From the NCBI RefSeq assembly GCF_007748115.1, contig NZ_CP036289.1, forward strand, positions 3,410,001-3,474,000: a stretch of DNA of 64,000 nucleotides. Direction: 5' to 3'. A model generated the notes under the pieces. That model ran no database searches and was not told the origin of the DNA. It worked only from the letters and a program-made list of their open reading frames with translations. The position numbers and the translations under genes were made by a program. Below are positions 1 to 7,587 of the stretch, piece after piece (the stretch's first letter is position 1; every line of letters begins with the position of its first letter). This stretch comes from Bremerella volcania. Its GTDB lineage: Bacteria > Planctomycetota > Planctomycetia > Pirellulales > Pirellulaceae.

Positions 1-1124
1 CGTTCCGTTACCTTGCCGGTGAGATCGACGAAGTGTTTTGCACGACGAAGCGTCTCAACAAGGCTATTCAGGGAGAAGACGCCGTTCACCTTTTGATTCG
101 CTTTGCCAGCGGAGCAATGGGTACCTGGGATGCGAATAGGTACAACGAATCGCTCTGCACTGATCCTCGTTATACCTTTGGCACATTCGTTCTCGAAGGC
201 AACGAGGGATCGATCTGGGTCAATGAGGAAGGTGAAATCACCGTCGCCCGACTCGGAGACACCCCGAAACGACACGAATTCGAGGCACCACGAACCGGCT
301 TCGCGGGGGACTGCGTACTGGCAGCCCAAAGGCACTTCATAGACTGCCTACAAACGGGCAATCTCTTTGAGACCAGTGGTAACGACTATCTTGCCAATCT
401 GCGGATCGTGGAGTCCGCGTATGACTCTGCCGCACGAAATCGTCCAGTACGTATCGAGCATCACCAACCCAGCCGCCAAATCATTGACTTAAGCATCCCG
501 ATAAATAACCGTCTGCCGGGAGCCGAGATTACAGCATGCAAGACGGTTGACCAGGATGGTTGGAACGCGACAACGATTTCGTTGTATTCCCACTGCGGAA
601 CGCATATGGACGCTCCGAAACACTTCCTAACGCAGGGGACAAGCATCGACCAGATGCCACTTGAACCCTTCATTGGAACGGCAAAAGTCATCGACTTGAC
701 GCCGGTCATTCCCAAAGAACTACTCACGGTAGAGCGGATAACGGAAGCTACCGGGACAATTAATGCAGGGGATCGCGTGCTCTTGCGCACTGACTGGCAC
801 AGGAATCTGGGGACGTCCAAGTATCGCAATGAACTTCCGCGAATCTCCCCAGAACTCGCTCGATGGTTTGTTGAAAAACAGGTCGCACTTGTTGGCGTGG
901 AACCGCCATCCGTTGCCGACGTAAACAATCTGGATGAGTTAACGGAAGTACACCGGATTCTCCTCGAAGGCAACATCGTCATCGTCGAAGGACTGACCAA
1001 TCTCGATCAGTTGACTCGCGATGAAGTTGAATTCATCACCCTTCCTCTACGCATCGAAAGCGGAGATGGATGTCCGGTACGAGCCATCGCGATCCAATCC
1101 AACACACAAACGCCCCTCAGGTAA
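1..1124 (+). CDS. Gfo/Idh/MocA C-terminal domain fused to a cyclase-family (kynurenine formamidase-like) domain, 5' partial
   Basis: The reading frame (codons from position 3) is open to the window edge, so the N-terminus, presumably the Rossmann NAD-binding domain, lies outside. The first ~145 visible residues resemble the C-terminal domain of Gfo/Idh/MocA dehydrogenases (a GTWDANRY segment, a strand listing an acidic sugar-like site, then FIDCLQTG). The remaining ~210 residues are a cyclase-family (PF04199) hydrolase: it starts IIDLSIPI and carries the metal-binding motif HCGTHMDAPKHF, then RVLLRTDW and GVEPPSV. The cyclase part is complete and the join is in frame without a stop. It lies 9 bp before the acid-sugar kinase gene, so it probably belongs to that operon, perhaps as a dehydrogenase/lactonase pair; that role is inferred. 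A sequencing error merging two genes is the main alternative. Confidence 0.75.
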   Translation, partial: FRYLAGEIDEVFCTTKRLNKAIQGEDAVHLLIRFASGAMGTWDANRYNESLCTDPRYTFGTFVLEGNEGSIWVNEEGEITVARLGDTPKRHEFEAPRTGFAGDCVLAAQRHFIDCLQTGNLFETSGNDYLANLRIVESAYDSAARNRPVRIEHHQPSRQIIDLSIPINNRLPGAEITACKTVDQDGWNATTISLYSHCGTHMDAPKHFLTQGTSIDQMPLEPFIGTAKVIDLTPVIPKELLTVERITEATGTINAGDRVLLRTDWHRNLGTSKYRNELPRISPELARWFVEKQVALVGVEPPSVADVNNLDELTEVHRILLEGNIVIVEGLTNLDQLTRDEVEFITLPLRIESGDGCPVRAIAIQSNTQTPLR

Positions 1125-1133
1125 ACCAACTGT

Positions 1134-2402
1134 ATGCCGCCAATTTTGGGATGCATTGCCGACGACGTCACAGGTGCCAGCGATCTTGCGAGTGCATTGA
1201 CTGTTGGCGGCATGCGCACGCAGCTTTGGTTCGGAGAGCATCAAGAGTTGAAGGATGTTGATGCAGTAGACGCGGTCGTTATTGCTTTAAAAACACGTTC
1301 CTTGCCAAAAGAGCAGGCGGTCGCACAATCACTCAAGGCGCTCCGAGTACTTCAAAACTGTGGCGTTACGCAATTCTTGTTTAAGTACTGTTCAACGTTT
1401 GATTCGACCGACGAAGGGAACATTGGTCCTGTGGCCGAAGCATTGATGGAAGCTCTTGCGACCCCTTACACGCTATTCTGCCCGGCAACGCCTGAGAACG
1501 GACGAACCGTCTATTGCGGCCACCTTTTCGTTAAGGGAAAGCTGCTCAACCGCTGTGGTATGGAGAATCATCCACTTAACCCCATGAAGGCGTCCGATCT
1601 GACGTTGGTGCTTCAGCGTCAATCGCAATATCGTGTCGGCTTGATTCCTCACAACGTCGTTGCCTGCGGCCCTGCCGCGATCGAGAAGGAGATTGACGTC
1701 AACCTCAGCCAACAGAAAAGACTGCTGGTTATCGATTCGATTAATGATGCCGATCTCCAAGTCATTGCGGATGTGGCAGCAGAGTTGCCGCTTGTCACCT
1801 CCGGCTCCGGCCTTGGCTTGAAGTTACCACGATCTTACGTAAAGGTGGGCAAAGCGTCATCACTGCGATGCCAGGCAGCCCCACCATCGGCTAGCGGCAA
1901 CGCTCTCGTGCTTGCGGGGAGTTGTTCGGAAGCAACGCGAAAACAGGTGAAGTCCTGGCCGAGTGAATGGCCTTCCTTGTGTTTGGATGTCGCAGCGCTG
2001 GTTCGTGGTGACCTGACGGTCGATGTAGTCGTTAATTGGGCTAAGATGCAGTTGCCCAACAGCCACGCATTGATTTTCAGTTCCTCACCACCAGAACAAG
2101 TCGAATCACTTCAAAGCCAACTGGGTATTGAGCGTACTGCCGCAGCAATTGAAGAAACGATGGGCTGCCTGGCCCGCGCCTTGGTTGCCGATGGACTTCG
2201 CAAGTTGATCGTTGCCGGAGGTGAAACTGCCGGTGCGGTTGTACGAGCGCTCGGCGCGACTCGATTTCGGATTGGTCCTGCCATTGCTCCAGGCGTCCCA
2301 TGGATGGAAACAATAGACGATCCAGCGCTGGCGATCGCCCTCAAGTCAGGCAATTTCGGAGACGATCACTTCTTCCGTTCTGCCTTGGAGATGCTTCCAT
2401 GA
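1134..2402 (+). CDS. Four-carbon acid sugar kinase, OtnK/DUF1537 family
   Basis: ATP-dependent kinase of the family shown to phosphorylate threonate or erythronate-type acids. The protein is 422 residues, normal for the family. The N-terminal substrate domain opens with the diagnostic ADDVTGASDLA (about residues 9-19). The C-terminal nucleotide-binding domain has IVAGGETAGAVVRAL (near 361-376), PGVPWM and the closing LKSGNFGDDHFF. It is 9 bp downstream of the fused oxidoreductase/cyclase gene, and its TGA overlaps the ATG of the aldolase gene (ATGA at 2399-2402), which indicates translational coupling. Family and kinase activity are well supported; the exact acid (threonate, erythronate or other) cannot be read from sequence. 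Confidence 0.88.
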   Translation: MPPILGCIADDVTGASDLASALTVGGMRTQLWFGEHQELKDVDAVDAVVIALKTRSLPKEQAVAQSLKALRVLQNCGVTQFLFKYCSTFDSTDEGNIGPVAEALMEALATPYTLFCPATPENGRTVYCGHLFVKGKLLNRCGMENHPLNPMKASDLTLVLQRQSQYRVGLIPHNVVACGPAAIEKEIDVNLSQQKRLLVIDSINDADLQVIADVAAELPLVTSGSGLGLKLPRSYVKVGKASSLRCQAAPPSASGNALVLAGSCSEATRKQVKSWPSEWPSLCLDVAALVRGDLTVDVVVNWAKMQLPNSHALIFSSSPPEQVESLQSQLGIERTAAAIEETMGCLARALVADGLRKLIVAGGETAGAVVRALGATRFRIGPAIAPGVPWMETIDDPALAIALKSGNFGDDHFFRSALEMLP

Positions 2403-3031
2403 GCGAACGTGAATTGCGCGAACAGATTTCCGAGTACGGCAAGTCTCTCTTTAATCGTGGCTACGGCGTAGGAACATCCGGCAATATAAGCGTACGTTTG
2501 CCTGACGGAATGCTGATCACGCCGACCAATTGTTCGCTGGGAAAAATCGATCCGGAACGGATTTCGAAGGTGTCATTGAACGGGTCGCTGCTGGAAGGAG
2601 ATAAGCCTTCCAAAGAGGCCTTTTTGCATCTGGCCATGTATGGTGCGCGAGAACGCGATGATGCCGTGGTACATCTGCATTCTACCTACTCGGTTGCCTT
2701 ATCCTGTCTTCAGGATGTTGACCCGGAAAATGTCATTCCACCTCTGACAGCCTACTTCGTCATGAAGGTGGGACGCGTGTTTCGCGCACCGTACTATCCA
2801 CCTGGTGACGCGCAGTTGGGAAACGCAGTAGGCAAGATTGCTTCACAATACCGGGCTGTGCTACTAGCAAATCACGGTCCACTTTTCTCTGGCTCAACTC
2901 TCGATTCGGCGGTCGCCGGAATCGAGGAAATGGAGGAAACGGCCAAACTTGTTTTGCTTCTCAAAAATGAAAAGGCCAGCTCCCTTACTCCAGAACAATG
3001 CCAAGATCTACTTGAAAGGTCATCCTCGTGA
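2399..3031 (+). CDS. Class II aldolase/adducin family protein, OtnC-like
   Basis: Zinc-dependent aldolase or decarboxylase of the L-fuculose-1-phosphate aldolase family; OtnC members decarboxylate 3-keto-tetronate 4-phosphates in the acid-sugar pathway. The protein is 210 residues. Metal and catalytic residues are in the family positions: Glu73 (PSKEAFLH), His92 and His94 (VHLHST) and His159 (LANHGPLFSG). The ATG at 2399 was chosen because it overlaps the kinase stop as ATGA and gives the standard N-terminus MSERELREQI; a longer in-frame extension to 2300 lies inside the kinase gene and is not needed. The stop overlaps the GTG of the next gene. Confidence 0.87.
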   Translation: MSERELREQISEYGKSLFNRGYGVGTSGNISVRLPDGMLITPTNCSLGKIDPERISKVSLNGSLLEGDKPSKEAFLHLAMYGARERDDAVVHLHSTYSVALSCLQDVDPENVIPPLTAYFVMKVGRVFRAPYYPPGDAQLGNAVGKIASQYRAVLLANHGPLFSGSTLDSAVAGIEEMEETAKLVLLLKNEKASSLTPEQCQDLLERSSS

Positions 3032-4161
3032 TTGAAAGTGTTGGTGACGTATCGGCACAGCGTCTAAACCTCCAGAAAAAATATACGATCGCACTCCTAC
3101 CTGGGGATGGAATAGGTCCCGAGGTGATGGATGCGGCTGTTCATATCGTGAATAGCCTGCCAAGGGTACTCCCGAACCTTGGCATCGAATTGCAAACCCA
3201 TGAAGCCGGCGCTCAGCACTATCGAAAATCGGGCGAGGTCCTGCCAAGGGCCGCGCTCGAGGCGTGCCGAAGTGCCGATGCCGTGCTCCTTTCCGCGATT
3301 GGCTTGCCGGACGTGCGCCAAATTGACGGTACCGAAGTTCAGCCGCAAATGATGATGGGACTACGGAGAGAACTGGATCTCTTCGTGGCGGTTCGCCCCG
3401 TCAAGTCATACCCAGGCGTACCGACTCCGCTGAAGAGCGATGCGAGCATTGACCTGGTTATCTTACGCGAAAATCTGGAAGGCCTTTTCGCTTCGTTCGG
3501 CGGCGGATGCGTGGTGCACGATCAAGTCGCGACCGATTCGATTGTGATTACTCGTAACGCTACTTCCCGTCTGGCCGAGTTCGCATTTAGACTTGCCAGC
3601 CGACGATCAGGCCGTCCCTCAGACGGTAAGCGAATGGTTACTTGCGTCGATAAGGCCAATGTGTTTCGGAGCTTTGCTTTTTTTCGGAAAGTGATGTCCG
3701 AAACCTCGATGGCATATCCCGACGTTCAGTTCGATGCCCAATACGTCGACGCGATGGCGCTTTATCTGGTACAGAATCCCAGCGCTTACGATATTCTCGT
3801 GATGGAGAATCAATTTGGGGATATTCTCTCGGATCTTGGTGCGGGGCTGGTTGGCGGACTTGGCATGGCTCCTTCCGCAGAGATTGGCCCAAGGCATGGG
3901 TTGTTCCAGCCCTCACACGGTTCGGCCCCCCACCTCGCTGGCCGGAACTTAGCTAACCCGATCGCAACAATCCTTTCCGCCGCAATGATGTTCGATTGGC
4001 TGGGAGACAAACACAAAGATCCCGATGCCAAGCAAGCTGCCGTATTGATCGAAGAGGCCGTCATCCGCACGCTCCAGGAAGGCCGCGTCAAGACTCAGGA
4101 TATTGGCGGCAACTCCACGACAAGCGACGTCGCAGCTGCGATTGCTGACCACCTTGGATAA
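3028..4161 (+). CDS. Isocitrate/isopropylmalate dehydrogenase family beta-decarboxylating dehydrogenase
   Basis: NAD(P)- and Mg-dependent oxidative decarboxylase of 2-hydroxy acids, 377 residues. Landmarks in family order: LLPGDGIGPEVMDAA near the N-terminus, LRRELDLFVAVRPV, ILRENLEGLF, the catalytic-lysine motif CVDKANVF, QFGDILSDLGAGLVGGLG with the metal-binding aspartates, and PSHGSAPHLAGRNLANP. It starts with GTG inside the aldolase stop (GTGA, 3028-3031), so the two are coupled. No leucine biosynthesis gene is nearby, so a role in the acid-sugar pathway is more likely than LeuB: it could oxidise a phosphorylated acid in the way PdxA2 does. The substrate is inferred; a tartrate/malate-type dehydrogenase is the alternative. 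Confidence 0.82.
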   Translation: MIESVGDVSAQRLNLQKKYTIALLPGDGIGPEVMDAAVHIVNSLPRVLPNLGIELQTHEAGAQHYRKSGEVLPRAALEACRSADAVLLSAIGLPDVRQIDGTEVQPQMMMGLRRELDLFVAVRPVKSYPGVPTPLKSDASIDLVILRENLEGLFASFGGGCVVHDQVATDSIVITRNATSRLAEFAFRLASRRSGRPSDGKRMVTCVDKANVFRSFAFFRKVMSETSMAYPDVQFDAQYVDAMALYLVQNPSAYDILVMENQFGDILSDLGAGLVGGLGMAPSAEIGPRHGLFQPSHGSAPHLAGRNLANPIATILSAAMMFDWLGDKHKDPDAKQAAVLIEEAVIRTLQEGRVKTQDIGGNSTTSDVAAAIADHLG

Positions 4162-4221
4162 TTCTCGCCCAACGAGATCCACCATCACTTTGATTTGACG
4201 TTGAAACACGAGCCCCACGCC

Positions 4222-4914
4222 ATGTTAAGAAGACTCTCCCTTTCGATTCTTCCTATGCTACTTCTGGCCCTTGGCGGCGACATTCTCAGTCGCACATCGC
4301 TATCGGCGGACCGTGACGCCGTCTCTTTTGAGAAAGACGGCCTTCTGATCGTGGAGGCTGAAGCGTTCACCGATCAGAAAAAAACGAAACATCGCGCATT
4401 TCACCTTATCTCAAATAGGGTTTCGATAGACGTAACGCCAGATGGGGACGATGCCCATTGGAAAGATGCCAGCGGAAACGCTTATCTAGAGGTCTTACCA
4501 GATACCCGGCGGACACATGACGACAAGTTGGTTGAAGGCGAGAGTTTTGCCAATGAGCCCGGCACGGTCGCCGTGCTTACGTATCCGGTTCAAATCTCAA
4601 ACCCGGGCCGATATTACGTCTGGGTTCGTGCTTACTCGACGGGGTCCGAAGACAACGGTATTCATGTTGGCCTAGATGGCAAGTGGCCAGAAAGTGGTCA
4701 ACGTATGCAGTGGTGCCAAGGCAAGAACAGCTGGCGTTGGGAAAGCAAACAGCGCACCGCCAAGAATCATTGTGGAGAGCCTTACAAGATCTTTCTCGAT
4801 ATTAAAGAACCTGGTCGACACACGATCGAGTTCTCGATGCGCGAAGACGGATTCGAATTTGATCAGTGGCTGATCACCACGGATCGAGAATACCAGCCCC
4901 AACAAGTAAACTAA
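4222..4914 (+). CDS. Secreted protein with a carbohydrate-binding-like beta-sandwich (GH115 C-terminal-like)
   Basis: The ATG at 4222 gives MLRRLSLSILPMLLLALGG, a good signal peptide; an earlier TTG-type start would only add nine charged residues. The mature ~205 residues read like a beta-sandwich found at the C-terminus of GH115-type glycosidases and in many planctomycete exported proteins: LLIVEAEAFT, YPVQISNPGRYYVWVRAYS, then IHVGLDGKWP and FDQWLITTD at the end. No catalytic residues are recognised. It follows the acid-sugar enzymes by 60 bp on the same strand, so it may be the last gene of that operon and bind a substrate polymer outside the cytoplasm. Function is not known. Confidence 0.6.
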   Translation: MLRRLSLSILPMLLLALGGDILSRTSLSADRDAVSFEKDGLLIVEAEAFTDQKKTKHRAFHLISNRVSIDVTPDGDDAHWKDASGNAYLEVLPDTRRTHDDKLVEGESFANEPGTVAVLTYPVQISNPGRYYVWVRAYSTGSEDNGIHVGLDGKWPESGQRMQWCQGKNSWRWESKQRTAKNHCGEPYKIFLDIKEPGRHTIEFSMREDGFEFDQWLITTDREYQPQQVN

Positions 4915-5151
4915 CTCTCCGTACTGTCTTTGCCTATGGCACGCTGCCCCGACGATCTCGAAGTGCGCTTGGGTTCATTTAGATCATGAGCTTGTTCGTC
5001 GGCAATCGAGCATCATGGACGGACCCGCGCATCGGTGGGAGCGGGCGGAATGGTTCACTCATTGACAATTTATGTGCGGATTCGCCCACCAGGATTTCAG
5101 ACGGACGTCAGAAACGCCGTCAATTAGAGAGGAAGTTTGCTAGAAGCTTCT

Positions 5152-5167
5152 TGGCACTCCTTTTGCA
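5152..5167 (+). promoter_or_regulatory. Sigma-54 (-24/-12) promoter
   Basis: TGGCAC, five bases, TTGCA: an exact match to the sigma-54 consensus with the obligatory GG-N10-GC spacing. Transcription would start near 5178, about 107 bp before the ferritin-like gene's ATG. A sigma-54 activator gene sits 8 kb away in the same island. Confidence 0.8.
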
Positions 5168-5195
5168 CTTTCCGTATCGCATGCAGGCCATTTAG

Positions 5196-5208
5196 TGAAC
5201 AATGTTCA
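5196..5208. promoter_or_regulatory. 13-bp palindrome TGAACAATGTTCA
   Basis: Perfect inverted repeat (TGAACA-A-TGTTCA) about 18-30 bp downstream of the expected sigma-54 start site, with a second partial arm (GTGTTCAG) close behind. It could be a repressor operator in the 5' leader or an mRNA stem. The arm spacing is one base short of a Gram-positive LexA box, so I do not assign it to LexA. Confidence 0.35.
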
Positions 5209-5284
5209 TACACCTAGTTCCCATTGTGTTCAGCAACTCTCGGCACAATAACAACCGAGAGGTTTGGGCCCCGGAGACATTGCG

Positions 5285-5737
5285 ATGCCATCAAAACAGG
5301 TCAAAGACATCTTGGATCACGTCCGAGCCGTACATCACCAACTGAATAAGGCTTGCAAACAACTTTCCGCGAGCGAGCCTGACACACGTTTGCAATTGCT
5401 ACTGGATTACGTTGGACGCCACGAAGAGGCCTTCAATATTGCTCTCCGACGTTATGAAAAAGAGGCCAATGCCAAAGCAGCTATCGATACATGGCTTCAG
5501 TTTTCCGCAGACGAAACAATCAATGAAGCACTGCGTGAGATGGATCTCCATCCCGGCATGACGGCGGAGGAAATTGTCGAGCAGGTACTTTCGTTCGACG
5601 CCAAGCTTATGGCTCTTTATCGAGATCTAGCCGAATCAACGTCTTCAGCGCAAGTTCGTGAACTTTTCTCCGATTTGATCCAGATGGCCGAGGGTAAGCA
5701 GCATCAATACGCTCGAATACTGCAAGATTGGCAATAG
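5285..5737 (+). CDS. Ferritin-like four-helix protein of unknown function
   Basis: The protein has 150 residues, almost entirely helical by composition, with no signal peptide. Histidine and glutamate pairs (for example AVHHQLNKA near 15, GRHEEAF near 40, EGKQHQYARIL near the C-terminus) suggest a ferritin/rubrerythrin-like bundle, but the full diiron EXXH set is not clear, so metal binding is unproven. The ATG at 5285 has GGAG nine bases upstream, a better start than the TTG at 5264. It is expressed from the exact sigma-54 promoter at 5152. Its company (Hsp20, BON, CsrA, two-component genes) suggests a stress or stationary-phase protein. Confidence 0.6.
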   Translation: MPSKQVKDILDHVRAVHHQLNKACKQLSASEPDTRLQLLLDYVGRHEEAFNIALRRYEKEANAKAAIDTWLQFSADETINEALREMDLHPGMTAEEIVEQVLSFDAKLMALYRDLAESTSSAQVRELFSDLIQMAEGKQHQYARILQDWQ

Positions 5738-5891
5738 TAGATTCGGCAACCTACTACCTCCTTGCGATGGCTGGATCACCTGCCGCCTGGAACGACCTTT
5801 TGGCCGCTTTCAAAAATTGAGTTCCCCTGCCGTATCGGAACGCGGCATGATGAACTCGACGAAGCCCAGCATAGATTGCCAAGATGGATGG

Positions 5892-5941
5892 CGTCAAAAA
5901 AGAAGTTGCGCCGCCAACCGCTGCCAAGTTGGAGGCGCAAC
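5892..5941 (-). terminator. Rho-independent terminator of hsp20
   Basis: On the - strand, GTTGCGCC (5934-5941) pairs with GGCGCAAC (5905-5912) and, after one mismatch, GTTGG-type inner arms add five pairs. A TTCTTTTTT run follows at once. It lies just past the hsp20 stop codon and also faces the ferritin-like gene end, so it may work for both convergent genes. Confidence 0.75.
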
Positions 5942-5951
5942 CATCGAGGCT

Positions 5952-6422
5952 TTAGTTACTCTTCACCTCGATATGACGCGACCGGGCTTCCGGCGATTTG
6001 GGAAGCACGACGGTCAGAATGCCGTCTTTCATCATGGCGTCGATCTTGTCTTCCTCGACGGCACACGGCAGCATCGTCGATCGCGAGAAGCGTCCGCTTC
6101 GGCGTTCGATGCGGTGATAGGTCTCACCCTTCTCTTCGTTTTCCTCTTTTCGTTCCCCGCTGATCACCAACTGATTTCCATTCAATTGGATGTCGACTTC
6201 CTTGGCTTCCACCCCAGGCAGATCCAATCGAACGGTGATCTCCTTGTCCGATTCCTTCAGATCAAGGGCCGGTGACAACATCTGGCCACCCCAGATGTCA
6301 CCATTCTCATCCCAGAAGCGATGAAACATGTGTTCCATTTCTTCCCGCAATGCAGGAAGGTTGCCGCCTTGAGCCCAGGGGAATAGGCTGCGGCTTTGCC
6401 GGCTTGCAAGTGGAGCGTTCAT
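5952..6422 (-). CDS. Hsp20/alpha-crystallin family small heat shock protein
   Basis: ATP-independent holdase that keeps unfolding proteins soluble. The 156 residues show the normal layout: a variable N-terminus with FPWAQGG and a MEHMFHRFW helix, the alpha-crystallin domain from about residue 50 (ALDLKESDKEITVRLDLPGV), the conserved RRSGRFSRSTMLP stretch and the beta-8/9 turn ending KDGILTVVLPK. The C-terminus lacks a clear IXI/V anchor, which may limit large-oligomer formation. Island palindrome A lies about 148 bp upstream of the start, and a terminator follows the stop codon. Confidence 0.93.
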   Translation of the reverse strand: MNAPLASRQSRSLFPWAQGGNLPALREEMEHMFHRFWDENGDIWGGQMLSPALDLKESDKEITVRLDLPGVEAKEVDIQLNGNQLVISGERKEENEEKGETYHRIERRSGRFSRSTMLPCAVEEDKIDAMMKDGILTVVLPKSPEARSRHIEVKSN

Positions 6423-6561
6423 GGCCTTCTCCTTTTGAATGTGTCGGAGAAATAAACCAAGGCAAACCAGTTTGCCAAGGCTAACTTACTGACTGTTCAA
6501 CTTTGCTTGAATTTTCACCTTTATTGGTCAGTTCACCAATCGAGAAGAACTTGATTTCAAC

Positions 6562-6578
6562 ATGGTGGAAGCCACCAA
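6562..6578. promoter_or_regulatory. Island palindrome, site A (hsp20)
   Basis: ATGGTGG-AAG-CCACCAA, a 7-3-7 inverted repeat with only the outermost pair mismatched, between the BON gene stop and hsp20 and centred ~148 bp before the hsp20 start codon. It matches the copies at 7321, 13561 and 18307. Confidence 0.5.
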
Positions 6579-6582
6579 GCTT

Positions 6583-6882
6583 TCAAGAGCATCGCCGATC
6601 TTCTCGGCGGACGCTGCTAAGCCCGCAACTACTGACAACATCGACATTGTTCACCACTTGTTTCACCTCGGGAATGTCACGAAGCAACTCCTGGAGGTTT
6701 TGCTTGAGGTAAAAGCTCGGTACGCAACCAGTTAACGTAAGCGTTCCGTCATCAAAACTGACGCTGACTTTTCGAAAGATGAAGCCATATCGGCATTGAT
6801 CCATCCGGCGTCTTACGAGTCGCATTACAACTTCATGAGCATGTAGCTGGCTCTTTCGGTTACGGGATCTTGGGATAAGCAT
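6583..6882 (-). CDS. BON-domain protein
   Basis: A single small alpha/beta BON domain makes up most of the 99 residues: VSFDDGTLTLTGCVPSFYLKQNL (about 42-64) followed by LLRDIPEVKQVVNNVDVV. BON domains are thought to contact membranes or small ligands in stress proteins such as OsmY. No signal peptide is visible, so this copy is probably cytoplasmic. It starts 17 bp after the csrA stop on the same strand, so the two are very likely one transcript. Confidence 0.8.
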   Translation of the reverse strand: MLIPRSRNRKSQLHAHEVVMRLVRRRMDQCRYGFIFRKVSVSFDDGTLTLTGCVPSFYLKQNLQELLRDIPEVKQVVNNVDVVSSCGLSSVRREDRRCS

Positions 6883-6899
6883 CGAATGTCTTCTTCCAA

Positions 6900-7169
6900 C
6901 TAGGGGACTTGAATAACCGAGGCCGGAACGTTTTCAAGAGCGAACTGCAAGCCCGGCTTCGGAGTGGGGTGTACTTGGATAGACCCAGGTAAACTCTCGT
7001 CGGAATCCTGTTGGCCGACATCGTCACGAAGTTCCCCGCGAAGAATGGAAACTTCCGTCGGAGCCTCGATCCCCAAACGGACCGTATTGCCAGAAACTCC
7101 CAAAACCTTCACAGTAACATCTGCGCCAATGTGGATGATTTGACTGGCTTTTCGACTGAGTACCAACAT
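6900..7169 (-). CDS. csrA: Carbon storage regulator CsrA with a C-terminal extension
   Basis: RNA-binding post-transcriptional regulator that recognises GGA motifs in mRNA leaders. The first ~48 residues are canonical: MLVLSRKASQIIHIG, VTVKVLG, VRLGIEAP and VSILRGEL, with the RNA-contact arginines at the expected places. The protein runs to 89 residues, against about 60-75 usually; the tail is acidic then proline-rich and unlike the common CsrA C-terminus. It is followed by the BON gene. Palindrome B is ~160 bp upstream, with a possible sigma-54 element between. Its target could be leaders of the same island, but that is inference. Confidence 0.93.
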   Translation of the reverse strand: MLVLSRKASQIIHIGADVTVKVLGVSGNTVRLGIEAPTEVSILRGELRDDVGQQDSDESLPGSIQVHPTPKPGLQFALENVPASVIQVP

Positions 7170-7247
7170 GATTCTCCTCCATGGTTTTGATTCGACGCAG
7201 ATCTTTTTGCGCCTGGTTGTCGGGCCTTAGCGGACGGGTCGAGGTCG

Positions 7248-7263
7248 AGCGTCTTGCTTGCCA
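7248..7263 (-). promoter_or_regulatory. Possible sigma-54 promoter of csrA-BON
   Basis: On the - strand TGGCAAGCAAGACGCT: the -24 half matches (TGGCA) and GG-N10-GC spacing is right, but the -12 half (ACGCT) is poor. It sits 79 bp before the csrA start and about 60 bp downstream of palindrome B. Confidence 0.35.
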
Positions 7264-7320
7264 TGAAAAAATATGACGATTCTCTGAAGTTTTCGAAATC
7301 GAGTTAAACTCCATTTCGAC

Positions 7321-7337
7321 ATGGTGATTTCCACCAT
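7321..7337. promoter_or_regulatory. Island palindrome, site B (csrA)
   Basis: ATGGTGA-TTT-CCACCAT, a 7-3-7 inverted repeat with one mismatched pair, centred ~160 bp before the csrA start codon. Confidence 0.5.
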
Positions 7338-7587
7338 CCTCACTTTCAACAGGCCGTGAACGACTGATCAGGTCCATGTAACAGCGTTAAACAAGATACG
7401 GGCAACCTTCCCGCTAAATGCACTCCTCGAACCAAACCACCGAGTTGGGTGGAGCGGAAGCTGAGTATTGTGCGGCCCCAACAACTACTTGATGATCGTG
7501 ATTACATATTGGAACGGCTCAACTTATGATTAGTGAGCGTGGATGAACTACTTCGCTGCGGAAGCGGTGCACTGACCACATGCTTGA

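Larger units (their letters stand above)
4915..5284 (+). promoter_or_regulatory. Leader region of the ferritin-like gene
   Basis: This 370-bp gap contains no convincing gene; short open frames here lack codon bias and similarity to anything I recognise. It holds the sigma-54 promoter at 5152-5167, a 13-bp palindrome at 5196-5208 and a degenerate copy of the island palindrome at 5015-5032 (ATGGACGG and CCGCGCAT arms), about 150 bp upstream of the expected transcription start. The last item is weak. Confidence 0.5.
7170..7587. promoter_or_regulatory. Divergent control region between csrA and the histidine kinase
   Basis: The 418-bp gap between divergent transcripts holds palindrome B (7321-7337) and a sigma-54-like element facing csrA (7248-7263). 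I see no convincing promoter for the histidine kinase and no gene; a 117-residue frame here is the csrA antisense-phase shadow. Confidence 0.4.

Noticed and set aside
5196-5208. LexA/SOS box reading of TGAACAATGTTCA
   Set aside because: The arms are three bases apart, not four as in the GAACN4GTTC box, and no SOS gene is nearby; kept only as an unassigned palindrome.
6455-6482. TTGGCAAACTGGTTTGCC on - before hsp20, looking like a sigma-54 promoter
   Set aside because: The GG to GC distance is 11 bases, not the obligatory 10, so sigma-54 use is unlikely.
7024-7377. 117-residue reading frame on - overlapping csrA
   Set aside because: It shares sequence with csrA and its leader in another frame, has no recognisable motif, and csrA is certain.
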